Assembly (NCBI RefSeq): GCF_003248355.1
Contig: NZ_QKWY01000002.1
Location: 1,612,001-1,676,000 of the forward strand
Reading direction: 5' to 3'
Source of the DNA: Streptomyces sp. AC1-42W
GTDB lineage: Bacteria > Actinomycetota > Actinomycetes > Streptomycetales > Streptomycetaceae
Length of the DNA: 64,000 nucleotides
This document shows, one piece after another, positions 8,716 to 16,187 of this stretch. The notes beneath the pieces are model-generated. The model ran no database searches. It worked only from the letters and a program-made list of their open reading frames with translations, and was not told the origin of the DNA. Both the position numbers and the translations under genes were made by a program. Numbering within the stretch: the stretch's first letter is position 1; the number at the start of each line of letters is the position of its first letter.

Positions 8716-8935
8716 CCTGTACGTCAGAGCAATCTCGGGCATCTCGACACCCGGAATGACGGAGCGTCCGGCAGTGACAACCAGGGCGGAATCGGTCCGG
8801 CTCCCTGCGATGATGTCTGATGCCCCCGCCCTCGCTCGCTATGTTGCAGCACTTCCCTGCTCGCTGCCTCCAAAGTTCCGTGCACCCCTCTGCTGACCTC
8901 CGAGCGGCGCCCTGGTACCCGGTGCCAGAGAGACG
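8716..8935. other. Stretch without recognised genes
   Basis: Sequence between the ruined tnpA and the lasso operon. The reading frames here (for example minus 8724-9152) have arginine/serine-rich shadow composition and no recognisable protein. The left end of the IS element should be in or near this stretch. Confidence 0.5.
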
Positions 8936-9247
8936 CTACAAGGCGCTCACGGGCCGTCTGCGGCTTCCTGGGGGCGGCGTAAAGGGCTCCCGCCCGGATC
9001 GGGATCGATCTCCGAGCGGGTTCTGATGTTGACTTGAGCATGCGGCCATATCCTCGGCCTCGTCGGGATCGTGCCCGTGCCGAGTGCTGTGCGGTGCGAG
9101 CCGGACACGTTGGTCTACGTAGACCAACGACATGCACAGCGCTTCGGGACAACGGATGGTGGCGATGGCCCCTCGCGGGTCTCGGAACACCTGGTGTGCG
9201 TATCCGAGATCCCGCACGCTCGGCGTGACTACTACCCAGCGGGTCAT
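8936..9247 (-). CDS. Small hypothetical protein at the end of the lasso operon
   Basis: 103-residue frame starting MTRWVVVTPSVRDLGYAHQVF; its ATG overlaps the TGA of the preceding gene (ATGA), which supports translation. The first ~45 residues look protein-like; the C-terminal half is arginine- and proline-rich and may be read-through of non-coding sequence. A 22-base perfect palindrome (9108-9129) lies inside the frame, so the true 3' end or reading could differ. Not recognised; no motif seen. It is the last gene before the region around the IS element. Confidence 0.4.
   Translation of the reverse strand: MTRWVVVTPSVRDLGYAHQVFRDPRGAIATIRCPEALCMSLVYVDQRVRLAPHSTRHGHDPDEAEDMAACSSQHQNPLGDRSRSGREPFTPPPGSRRRPVSAL
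9108..9129. promoter_or_regulatory. 22-bp perfect palindrome, possible GntR-type operator
   Basis: Arms CGTTGGTCTAC and GTAGACCAACG abut with no spacer. The TGGTCT...AGACCA half sites resemble operators of GntR/HutC-type regulators such as the DasR site, though the spacing here is 4 bases wider. No GntR gene is in the window. A transcription-terminating hairpin is a less likely alternative because no loop bases are present. Confidence 0.4.
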
Positions 9248-9678
9248 GTCTCGTCCAGCCCGTCCGTGAACATCTGCCGCACGTGCCGGCGGGCTATGTC
9301 TTCCAGCAGTCGCCCGAGCGGGTCTCTGACGTTCCACGAGTGGGCGGCGGGGTGTCCGGCGTAGAAGACACACGCCTCGCAGTGTTCAACCGAGTCGGGG
9401 CGGTACAGCGCAGGGCACGGTGTCAGCTCGGTGAATCTGTATGCGCGGTTGGCGTCGGTCCCGTTCCAGAGCAGCCATAGGTCCCGCTCGGCGGGGATCT
9501 CGGCGGACCAGAGTTGTGCGGCGTGCTCCTGGTGGTCGTCGTGCTCGCCGAGTTCGCACATCAGGTGGTCGCCGAAGGCGAGGGCGTCCGGAGGCTGTTC
9601 GGGGCCCCCTTCCATGGTGGTCAGCGCAACGAGTGCGTCCAACTCGGGAATCTTGGTGTAGGCGGTGCACTGCAACAC
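9244..9678 (-). CDS. Hypothetical protein in the lasso operon
   Basis: 144 residues starting with GTG (MLQCTAYTK), acidic, soluble, with several histidines and cysteines (ELGEHDDHQEH, VEHCEACVFY). No known family is recognised. It follows the acetyltransferase gene after ~77 bases on the same strand and overlaps the next small gene by ATGA, so it is probably co-transcribed with the lasso genes. Possible roles such as immunity or a tailoring accessory are speculation. A GAA-rich ribosome site (AAGGAAC) precedes the GTG. Confidence 0.65.
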   Translation of the reverse strand: MLQCTAYTKIPELDALVALTTMEGGPEQPPDALAFGDHLMCELGEHDDHQEHAAQLWSAEIPAERDLWLLWNGTDANRAYRFTELTPCPALYRPDSVEHCEACVFYAGHPAAHSWNVRDPLGRLLEDIARRHVRQMFTDGLDET

Positions 9679-9755
9679 GTTGGGGCGTTCCTTGGCAGGG
9701 GAAGGGGGGCGGCCCCGCCCGCAGGTGGACGAGCGGGGCCGCGAGGGGCAGCGAG

Positions 9756-10322
9756 TCAGCTACCGAGTGCGGCAGCTACGGCGGACTTTCCGGGGAAGTC
9801 CTCGGGCACGGCGTCCATGAGTAGTTCGTCCACGGGTTCGCCGAGCCAGAACCCCGAGCGGCGGAGCCGACCGGCGGGGCGGAACCCGGCCTTCTCGTAC
9901 GCGCGGGCTCCGGCCTTGTTGGGCTCAAGCACCTTGAGCCACACAGTCCGCAGGTGTGCGAGGTGGAACGCCCAGTCCAGCGTCAGGCGAGCCGCTTCGG
10001 TGGCGTAGCCCTTCCCGCGTTCCTCGGGGGCGAGGACCATGACGAACTCGGCCGTACGTACGTAGGTGTTGACTTCCAGGATGGTCATGCCCACGGGCGT
10101 GCGGTCGTCCAGCCGGATTACCTCGAACTGTTGGAAGCGGTCGTTCCCGCGTTGCCGCTCGTATCCGGCGGCGCGAACCTCCCAGGCTTGCGCCCACTGG
10201 TTCCCGTACCCGGTGATCGTGGCGGGGTCGTTTTCCCACTTGTGGTACTCGGGCAGCATGTCCGCGCGGGGCATGGCGAGGGCGAGGGTTTCGCCGCTCA
10301 ACAAGATGTGCGGGTCACTCAT
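9756..10322 (-). CDS. GNAT N-acetyltransferase, likely lasso tailoring enzyme
   Basis: 188-residue RimJ/RimL-type GNAT. The acetyl-CoA pyrophosphate loop is visible in LAPEERGKGYATEA at about residues 104-117, followed by WLKVLEPNKAGARAYEKAGF, the typical fourth motif. The ATG at 10322 overlaps the stop of the lasso peptidase gene (ATGA), tightly coupling it to the biosynthetic enzymes. In the albusnodin system a clustered acetyltransferase N-acetylates a lysine of the lasso core; the precursor here has a single core lysine, at position 10. Acetylation of that lysine is the most economical proposal but has not been shown for this cluster. Confidence 0.85.
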   Translation of the reverse strand: MSDPHILLSGETLALAMPRADMLPEYHKWENDPATITGYGNQWAQAWEVRAAGYERQRGNDRFQQFEVIRLDDRTPVGMTILEVNTYVRTAEFVMVLAPEERGKGYATEAARLTLDWAFHLAHLRTVWLKVLEPNKAGARAYEKAGFRPAGRLRRSGFWLGEPVDELLMDAVPEDFPGKSAVAAALGS

Positions 10323-10942
10323 GGTCGTACCTTCCTGGTGGCCCGTGCCGATCCGGGCCCATCTGGCGTGTAGGCGGGGGTATACAGGGCGGTGTCTGCC
10401 GGTTCCTCGACCGGAGTCCCGTCCGGGCCGGCTATCCATGCGTGCAGCCGTACGGGGTCGAGAGCTACCCCGTGTCTCCACTCGGCGCGGCGTCGGACAG
10501 CCGTCAGCACGAGTGCGGCAGCTGTCGAGTCCTCCAGGCACGCCCAGCGCATCGGCAAGAGCTGTGCGGCCCAGCGAACGGAGCGGACAGCGTAACGAGC
10601 CTGTACGGCGGTGGCCGGGGGCAACGCGCGCCCCGAGCACGCAAGGCGGACGAGCCGCGAGAACCGGTTCCGGCGACGACCAGCAGCCCATACGGCGGCG
10701 GTGGCGAGGACGACCGGAACGGCGAGGGCCCGCCACCGCAACGGGACCGGAGCCGGCTCGGGCGGGGCTGCCGACTGTTCGACGGTTCCCCACGTCAGAA
10801 CCGTGTCCGGCACGTCAACGACGGTCGCACCCATGGCGGTTACCGCGTCGGACGTGGGGCGTAGCTCGGTTGTGCCCGTGTCGTAGTCGAGTACGACGGA
10901 CGCGTAAGAGGACCGCACGACCACGGTGTTGGTTCGGCTCAC
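10319..10942 (-). CDS. Lasso peptide leader peptidase (B protein) with RRE-like N-terminus
   Basis: Transglutaminase-fold cysteine protease that removes the lasso leader. 207 residues, GTG start at 10942 overlapping the cyclase stop (GTGA). Catalytic Cys is in MRWACLEDST (about residue 145), His in VRLHAWIAG (about 175), and the Asp candidate in GPDGTPVEEP just after. The first ~50 residues (VVVRSSYASVVLDYDTG, then TELRPTSDAV) resemble the strand pattern of a PqqD-like recognition element, so this may be a fused B1-B2 protein, as in proteobacterial McjB of similar length. No separate B1 gene is seen nearby. A hydrophobic segment at ~75-90 is unusual. Confidence 0.85.
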   Translation of the reverse strand: MSRTNTVVVRSSYASVVLDYDTGTTELRPTSDAVTAMGATVVDVPDTVLTWGTVEQSAAPPEPAPVPLRWRALAVPVVLATAAVWAAGRRRNRFSRLVRLACSGRALPPATAVQARYAVRSVRWAAQLLPMRWACLEDSTAAALVLTAVRRRAEWRHGVALDPVRLHAWIAGPDGTPVEEPADTALYTPAYTPDGPGSARATRKVRP

Positions 10943-12642
10943 CGCGCACCCGCCGGGGTCGGGGCGGTGTATGTCCACTCGGTCCCGGGGGACCGCTCGA
11001 CCGCCTCTAGCCATGCCTCGGCAGCAAGAACGGACAGCAGCGGGGGCCAGATCGTTTCCGCGCCGAGGGCAGCCGCGTGAAGGGTGGCGCACAGCGGCGC
11101 GGGGTTGACGAGCCCGAGGGCCGCCAGACGACCGTCCGCGAGGCGGAGCAAGCGCGTTCGGTTCCTGCGTAGTCCTAGGTGGAAGTCGCCGACCATGAGC
11201 CCTTTGGCAGCCCTGGTGCGGTGCTCGGCGGGCAGCAGATCGGCGAACGTGTCGGCAAGCATCGGCTTGTATCGCCGAGCCGAGTAGCGCTGTTCGATGG
11301 GGGCCGAGACCACCGCGTCCAGGACCGAGCCGTCAAAGTAGGGGTTGTGCAGCGCGAGGCCGAGTGAGTCCGCGAGCTGGAGTTCCGAGTACGCCGCGCG
11401 TGCCACCGTGCGCAGCTCGGCGACCAACACCATGTCGGGGTCAGGGCCTGTTACGGCGCTCACTTTCGGTACGGGTGCGGTGAGCCACGTCGGCCGCCCG
11501 ATGTTCGCTCGGCCGATCCGGTACGCGTTGCCCCGCAGCGCGGCGGCGATCAACGGACGGGGACTTTGGCGACGGAGCCGAGCCCAGTCCCGTGCTTCCC
11601 CCCACATGCGGAGCCAGTTCCCGCTACGGGCGAGGCTCGCAAGGTGTGCGGGCGTGGACAAGAACAGGTTGTCTCCGCCGTCGCCGGTCAGGTGGCAGAC
11701 GGAGCCGGCGGCGGCCATCGTGCCGAGCTGGTCCGCAAGCATCGCCCATACCGCCGTTGACGGGGCGGGCTCGTCCGTTGCGGGCAACGGCACGTCGGTT
11801 TCCGTGAACGGAAGGTGTCGAGTGCTGAGCGGGAACGGGGATCGTGTCAGGCGGGGGACGTCCAGCGCTTGCGCGTAGCGCATGTCCCCGCCGCTGGTCA
11901 CGCCCGCCGGATGCGCGGTCATGCCGGTAACGGGTCCGTACTGTGCGGCGAGCAGCGTGACCGTGGTCGAGTCCATGCCCGCAAGATCGGTGGTCGCGGA
12001 TACCCCCTCGACCCGCACGCGGATACCCTCGCCAAGAGCCTGTCGCAGAGCTGCCGATGCCTCGCGCGGGGTGCGCTTGCTCGGTGACCACCAGGGCGTA
12101 AGAGTCGGGCCGCCCTCGGTTCCGAGCGTCAGCAGATGACCGGCGGGAACGGGGGCCACGCCTGCCCACGGGCTACGGTCCGCGGCGGGGCTGTGCTTGT
12201 CCCGCAGGTACGCGGCGAGCCATCCGGTGTCCACACGCCCGCCGGCAAGCGAGGACAGCGCGAGCGAACTGGACCCCCACACGGGCCCGTCCGGGGTGGT
12301 GACCGTATAGAGGGGCGAGGCAGCCCCCGTGTCCGCGAGGACTTCCACACGACCCCGCTCTGTCAGCCGGACAACGGTGTGCGAGCCCGCCCACGTCCGC
12401 GCGAGCGTCGGCAGATCAGGGACCACCAGCGCACGGCCCAACTCATGGTCGGTGGCCGAACACGGACCGAGCACAGCCAATCGCGCACTGCCGAGTTCCA
12501 GGATCCGGACGTGCTCGGGCTGCCAGTCCCCGCAGACCCACAGCGCAGGGTCATGCCAGAGCAAACGTGCCCCTACCGGGGTTGCGGCGGGTCGGCTTCC
12601 GGGTGCGCGCCCGCCGTACCACCGCGCCTTGCGGTCTTTCAT
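10939..12642 (-). CDS. Lasso peptide macrolactam synthetase (asparagine-synthetase-like C protein)
   Basis: 567 residues, ATP-dependent enzyme that closes the lasso ring by joining the core N-terminus to an acidic side chain. The N-terminal half has the glutaminase-like fold pattern (GRALVVPDLPTL; TTPDGPVWGSSSLALSSL) but no catalytic Cys2, as expected for lasso cyclases. The synthetase PP-loop appears as DLAGMDSTTVTLLA at about residues 248-261, and HLTGDGGDNLF near 348 is also typical. The ATG at 12642 has GAGGTGACGAA before it. Downstream the peptidase and acetyltransferase overlap in turn, forming one operon. Confidence 0.93.
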   Translation of the reverse strand: MKDRKARWYGGRAPGSRPAATPVGARLLWHDPALWVCGDWQPEHVRILELGSARLAVLGPCSATDHELGRALVVPDLPTLARTWAGSHTVVRLTERGRVEVLADTGAASPLYTVTTPDGPVWGSSSLALSSLAGGRVDTGWLAAYLRDKHSPAADRSPWAGVAPVPAGHLLTLGTEGGPTLTPWWSPSKRTPREASAALRQALGEGIRVRVEGVSATTDLAGMDSTTVTLLAAQYGPVTGMTAHPAGVTSGGDMRYAQALDVPRLTRSPFPLSTRHLPFTETDVPLPATDEPAPSTAVWAMLADQLGTMAAAGSVCHLTGDGGDNLFLSTPAHLASLARSGNWLRMWGEARDWARLRRQSPRPLIAAALRGNAYRIGRANIGRPTWLTAPVPKVSAVTGPDPDMVLVAELRTVARAAYSELQLADSLGLALHNPYFDGSVLDAVVSAPIEQRYSARRYKPMLADTFADLLPAEHRTRAAKGLMVGDFHLGLRRNRTRLLRLADGRLAALGLVNPAPLCATLHAAALGAETIWPPLLSVLAAEAWLEAVERSPGTEWTYTAPTPAGAR

Positions 12643-12667
12643 TTCGTCACCTCTTCCACCGCTGAAA

Positions 12668-12715
12668 CCAGGGAGCGGCCCCCGTTGGGATCTCTCCCGC
12701 AGGGGGCCGCCCTGG
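12668..12715 (-). terminator. Strong hairpin between lasso precursor and cyclase genes
   Basis: Near-perfect inverted repeat between the precursor stop and the cyclase start, arms at 12668-12683 and 12702-12715 (core CGGCCCCC/GGGGGCCG). Its position fits a partial terminator or RNA stabiliser that makes more precursor than enzyme transcript, a known layout in RiPP operons. There is no U-tract. Confidence 0.55.
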
Positions 12716-12722
12716 TGCCGGT

Positions 12723-12857
12723 CTAGCTGTACGGCGTCTGCTTGCTTTCCACCGACGTGGACGAGCTGCCACGCGTCAGCGCGGCGGCGTCGCCGAGTAC
12801 GACGACTGCCGGAACGTCGGTCTCCTCGGACGTGCCGGGGGTGACTTCCTGGGCCAT
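12723..12857 (-). CDS. Lasso peptide precursor (albusnodin-like)
   Basis: 44-residue peptide with a strong ribosome site (AGGAGG) before the ATG at 12857. The leader ends PAVVVLGDAAALTR; the LGD...LT-x pattern with Thr at position -2 is characteristic of lasso leaders. The predicted core is GSSSTSVESKQTPYS (15 residues), with Gly1 as ring nucleophile and Glu8, the only acidic residue in the core, as acceptor. That gives an 8-residue ring and a 7-residue tail. Lys10 is the only core lysine. The core is rich in Ser/Thr and has no bulky aromatic plug except Tyr14. Cleavage and ring size are inferred from family rules. Confidence 0.85.
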   Translation of the reverse strand: MAQEVTPGTSEETDVPAVVVLGDAAALTRGSSSTSVESKQTPYS

Positions 12858-12946
12858 GTGCGTTCCTCCTCTCCGCATGAGACGGGTTCTCGGTTTTCCC
12901 CTGCCGAGTAGGGACGCCCGCTCTGACGGGCAGGGGAAGTCTGGGG

Positions 12947-12990
12947 CCCGCCCTGGTCGTCGGGGGAACCGTTGGCACGACCAGGGCGGG
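12947..12990 (-). terminator. Terminator upstream of the lasso precursor
   Basis: Perfect 14-base inverted repeat, arms CCCGCCCTGGTCGT (12947-12960) and ACGACCAGGGCGGG (12977-12990), just past the stop of the 13001-13330 gene on the minus strand. It likely ends transcription of the two small upstream genes, leaving 12858-12946 to hold the promoter of the precursor. A shorter hairpin (GCCCGC/GACGGGC) at about 12916-12931 lies inside that promoter space. Confidence 0.65.
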
Positions 12991-13000
12991 GGCTTGAGGG

Positions 13001-13330
13001 CTACCGGAACAGTCGCCGCGGTGCCTTGTGGCGGGGGCCCGAGCGGATCGGCAACCCCTCGGTCGTGACGGTCCGGGTAGGTACCGCATCGCGAGCGTGA
13101 GCAACGATCCGGGCGTGAAGACGCTCGATGCACGGTCCGCAGTAGTACAGATCAGCGACTACATGCCCGGTCGTCTGCGCGGGGCCGAGCCACAGCACCC
13201 GGGCCCGTTCCCGCAAGCACCAGCCCCAGCACGGGCCCCACGTCCAGCGGTTCCCGTCGTTCGTGCTCGCCGGCTCGGGAACGCCCGACACGTCGGGGTG
13301 CAGGATGCCGGACGGCAGGGTGACGCTCAC
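13001..13330 (-). CDS. Small cysteine-rich hypothetical protein
   Basis: 109 residues, GTG start overlapping the previous stop (GTGA). Contains paired cysteines (WGPCWGWC, then YYCGPCIERLHARI) and could bind zinc. Tryptophan-rich middle, basic C-terminus. Not recognised. It is coupled to the gene at 13327-13629 and separated from the lasso precursor by a strong terminator, so it may belong to the island rather than to lasso biosynthesis. Confidence 0.65.
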   Translation of the reverse strand: MSVTLPSGILHPDVSGVPEPASTNDGNRWTWGPCWGWCLRERARVLWLGPAQTTGHVVADLYYCGPCIERLHARIVAHARDAVPTRTVTTEGLPIRSGPRHKAPRRLFR

Positions 13331-13629
13331 GAGCCGAACCGGATGGAGCGGCGCAGCCCGTTTTCCTCGGTGACGCGCTCCCGGAGGGCGATCAACAGCG
13401 GGGAGTCCTCGCCCGTCTCGTCGCCCTTGTGCTCGGCGTCGGCCTGGTCGTCGCGGTGGGGGTGCGCCTCGATGATCGCGTTGTAGTGCCGTACCCCGCC
13501 CTCGTTGCCGTGGATGCGCGACGCCGAGCGGCCCCGGTGAGCGGCGGTGCAGATGCGGCACTCAGCGTGCGCGACCGGCTCAAGCTCGGGTTTGTCGCGC
13601 GTCCTGGCGCTCTTAATGACCTCGGGCAT
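13327..13629 (-). CDS. Small CxxC hypothetical protein
   Basis: 100 residues, ATG with GAGG ahead. Features are AHAECRICTAAHRG (a C-x2-C pair), RHYNAIIEAHPHRDD, and a charged C-terminus. The layout loosely resembles small zinc-binding proteins found near Streptomyces XRE/DUF397 genes (DUF7848-like), but this is a weak impression. It is divergent from the XRE regulator at 13755, sharing a 125-base intergenic region. Confidence 0.65.
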   Translation of the reverse strand: MPEVIKSARTRDKPELEPVAHAECRICTAAHRGRSASRIHGNEGGVRHYNAIIEAHPHRDDQADAEHKGDETGEDSPLLIALRERVTEENGLRRSIRFGS

Positions 13630-13754
13630 GGGGTACCTCGGTTCGGGGGGATGCCTTCTCGCAAGCGGTACAACACCTAGAGTGACGTCCCGGCGGCACT
13701 CTCAACAGGGCAAACATGTTTCCAACGCATGTGGAAATGTGAGGAGTTGAACAG

Positions 13755-14573
13755 GTGAGCGAACAACCGAGACGACCCGGGAACGGGTTGGAGTGGTTCG
13801 GAAATGAGCTGGAGGAAGCTCTCAGGCACTCAGGGAAGACGGGGGCGGCACTTGCCGCGTTCACGGGTTACAAGCCCCCGTACGTGAGCAAGGTCAAGAA
13901 CGGGCAGGCACTCCCGTCGCCTGAGTTCGCCGAGGGTTGTGACCGGTTCTTCAACACGTCCGGGTACTTCGCGCGGACGCTGGTCCGAGTGAGCGAGCGC
14001 GCACACCCGGAGTGGTTCGTTCCGTACGTCAACCTGGAGAGACAAGCCCGGCAGATCGAGGACTACTCCAATGCCCTGATCATGGGCATGTTGCAGACGT
14101 GGGAGTACGCGGAAGCCACGTTCCGGGCTACGTTCCCGTACGAGACCGACGCCGAAATCAAAACCAGAGTTGAAGCACGGTTGGCCCGGCGCGAGGTCAT
14201 AGAGCGCGACGACCCGCCTGTCCTGTGGGTGATCTTGCACGAAACGACCCTGCGCACGCTGGTGGGCAACCATGCCGTCATGGCTGAACAGCTCCGCCAC
14301 CTCGCTGCCGACGCAGAAAAACCCCACGTCACGCTTCAAGTTCTCCGCTCCCTGGCGGGTGCCCCTGCATCAGGTACACCCTTTACGCTTCTCACACCAG
14401 ACGACGGACCGACCGTCCTCTACACAGAAGCCATGGGGCAGGGGCACGTAACGGACTCGGCACAGGTGGTGAGTCACGGACGTGCTTCCTTCGAGCGTTT
14501 GCGGGCATCCGCGCGTGACCCCGAAGAGTCCGTGGCGCTGATTCGCAAGATCGCGGAGGAGTACGACAGATGA
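13755..14573 (+). CDS. XRE-family regulator, Scr1/DUF5753 type
   Basis: 272 residues, GTG start with GAGGAG at good spacing. An N-terminal helix-turn-helix (KTGAALAAFTGYKPPYVSKVKNG) at about residues 28-50 is followed by the ~180-residue DUF5753 domain (YSNALIMGMLQTWEYAEA, RQEV-type segment ARREVIERDDPP). These proteins usually act with a small DUF397 partner, which is the next gene, overlapping by ATGA. It lies divergently beside the lasso operon and is the best local candidate to regulate the island, but no operator link is proven. Confidence 0.9.
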   Translation: MSEQPRRPGNGLEWFGNELEEALRHSGKTGAALAAFTGYKPPYVSKVKNGQALPSPEFAEGCDRFFNTSGYFARTLVRVSERAHPEWFVPYVNLERQARQIEDYSNALIMGMLQTWEYAEATFRATFPYETDAEIKTRVEARLARREVIERDDPPVLWVILHETTLRTLVGNHAVMAEQLRHLAADAEKPHVTLQVLRSLAGAPASGTPFTLLTPDDGPTVLYTEAMGQGHVTDSAQVVSHGRASFERLRASARDPEESVALIRKIAEEYDR

Positions 14574-14782
14574 GTAGTACGCACGGCCCCCGACCGGACC
14601 AGTGGGTCAAGAGCACGTACAGCGACGGAAACGGCGGCCAGTGCATCGAGTGGGCCCCCGAGCACGCTGCCGCAACCGGCGACTACCTCGTACGGGACAG
14701 CAAGAACCCGGAAGGACCTTGCCTCACCCTCACAGCCGACCAGTGGGCGGGGCTGGTCACATTCGCCCGTAAGAACGGCTGA
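14570..14782 (+). CDS. DUF397 protein
   Basis: 70 residues with the family signature WVKSTYSDGNGGQCIEWA near the start and YLVRDSKNPEGP in the middle. It is the usual small partner of DUF5753 XRE regulators, probably an antagonist or co-factor. The ATG overlaps the regulator stop (ATGA). Confidence 0.92.
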   Translation: MSSTHGPRPDQWVKSTYSDGNGGQCIEWAPEHAAATGDYLVRDSKNPEGPCLTLTADQWAGLVTFARKNG

Positions 14783-15052
14783 CGAACCTGCTGCCCGGGC
14801 CCCGCCCCTCCCCTCGGAGCGGCGGGGTGGCACGCCCTGCGCTGTACGTCCAGCGACGTTGACGCGTCGTCCGAGCGGGACAGACGGAGGCTGATAGCGA
14901 TGCGGGGGGCGGGCTGGAAGGTGGCGGGCACAGCGTGCGCGGTGGTTTGCATGGTGGCGTAAGGACCACGGGATTCCCCTATGTCTCCAGGGGTGCACCG
15001 TTCCGGGGAACGGGCACGCTCGGGAGATTCGATCTCTCGAGGGGCTTACAGT
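14783..15052. other. Junction stretch between acquired block and lon remnant
   Basis: No convincing gene. A 20-codon frame (14900-14962) follows GGAGG but shows nothing recognisable. The break point of the lon gene lies at the right end of this stretch. An imperfect dyad around 15027-15040 (GAGATTCGATCTCTCGAG) sits close to it. Confidence 0.5.
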
Positions 15053-16075
15053 TCCCTGGAGGTCGAACTCGACCTCAGCGACGTCGTCTTCCTGGCCACC
15101 GCCAACGTCCTGGAGGCCATTCCGGAGGCGCTGCTCGACCGGATGGAGCTGGTCAGGCTCGACGGCTACACCGAGGACGAGAAGGTCGTCATCGCCCGCG
15201 ACCACCTGCTCCCGCGCCAGCTGGAGCGGGCCGGTCTGGAGAAGGGCGAGGTCACGCTCGACGAGTCGGCGCTGCGCAGGCTGGCCGGCGAGTACACCCG
15301 CGAGGCCGGGGTGCGGAACCTGGAGCGGTCCGTCGCCCGGCTGCTGCGCAAGGTCGCGGCCCAGAGCGAACTCGGCGACCGCGAGCTGCCGTTCGCGGTG
15401 GGCGCGGACGACCTGCGCGGGCTGATCGGCCGTCCGCACCACGTGCCCGAGTCCGCGCAGGACCCGGCCGAGCGCCGCACCGCGGTGCCGGGTGTGGCCA
15501 CCGGGCTCGCGGTGACCGGGGCCGGCGGGGACGTCCTGTTCGTGGAGGCGTCGCTGGCCGATCCGGAGACCGGGGCGTCCGGACTGACCCTGACCGGTCA
15601 GCTCGGTGACGTCATGAAGGAGTCGGCGCAGATCGCGCTGAGCTTCCTGCGGTCGCACGGCGCGGAGCTGGAGCTGCCGGTCGCGGACCTCAAGGACCGC
15701 GGGGTGCACATCCACTTCCCGGCGGGCGCGGTCCCCAAGGACGGCCCGAGCGCCGGCATCACGATGACGACGGCGCTGGCCTCGCTGCTCTCCGGGCGGC
15801 AGGTCCGCACGGACGTGGCGATGACGGGCGAGGTCTCGCTGACCGGGCGGGTGCTGCCGATCGGCGGGGTGAAGCAGAAGCTGCTGGCCGCGCAGCGCGC
15901 GGGCATCACCACCGTGGTGATCCCCAAGCGCAACGAGGCCGACCTGGACGACGTCCCGGCCGAGGTGCTGGAGAACCTGGAGGTGCACCCGGTCACCGAC
16001 GTCCGCCAGGTGCTGGAGATCGCCCTCGCCCCGGCGTCGGCCCCGGCGGAGCGGAGGGTCGCGGCGGCGGCGTGA
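15053..16075 (+). pseudogene. lon: lon protease, 5' half missing
   Basis: The frame opens at 14981, but homology starts abruptly at LEVELDLSDVVFLATAN (from 15056). That point corresponds to the sensor-1 region roughly in the middle of bacterial Lon. The substrate-recognition domain and Walker A/B are absent. The proteolytic domain is complete: catalytic Ser in KDGPSAGITM and Lys in GGVKQKLLAA, with LDRMELVRLDGYTEDEK and YTREAGVRNLER before it. The start at 14981 (MSPGVHRSGE) is non-homologous filler. An ATP-dependent protease cannot be produced. The missing half is not elsewhere in the window. Confidence 0.88.
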
Positions 16076-16187
16076 TCCCGCGGCCCCGCCCGTACCCGGC
16101 CCGCTTCCGCCACCCGGCCCGCTTCCTCTCGTACCAGGCCCGCTTCCGCTCGTACGAGGGGGAGCGGGCCGCCGCGCGGTTGCCGGG

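Noticed and set aside
8724..9152. 142-residue minus-strand frame beside the IS element
   Set aside because: Arg/Ser-rich, overlaps a better-coupled frame at 8936-9247, and shows no family pattern.
14900..14962. 20-codon frame after GGAGG
   Set aside because: Too short, no recognisable sequence, lies in a junction region; noted only as a possibility.
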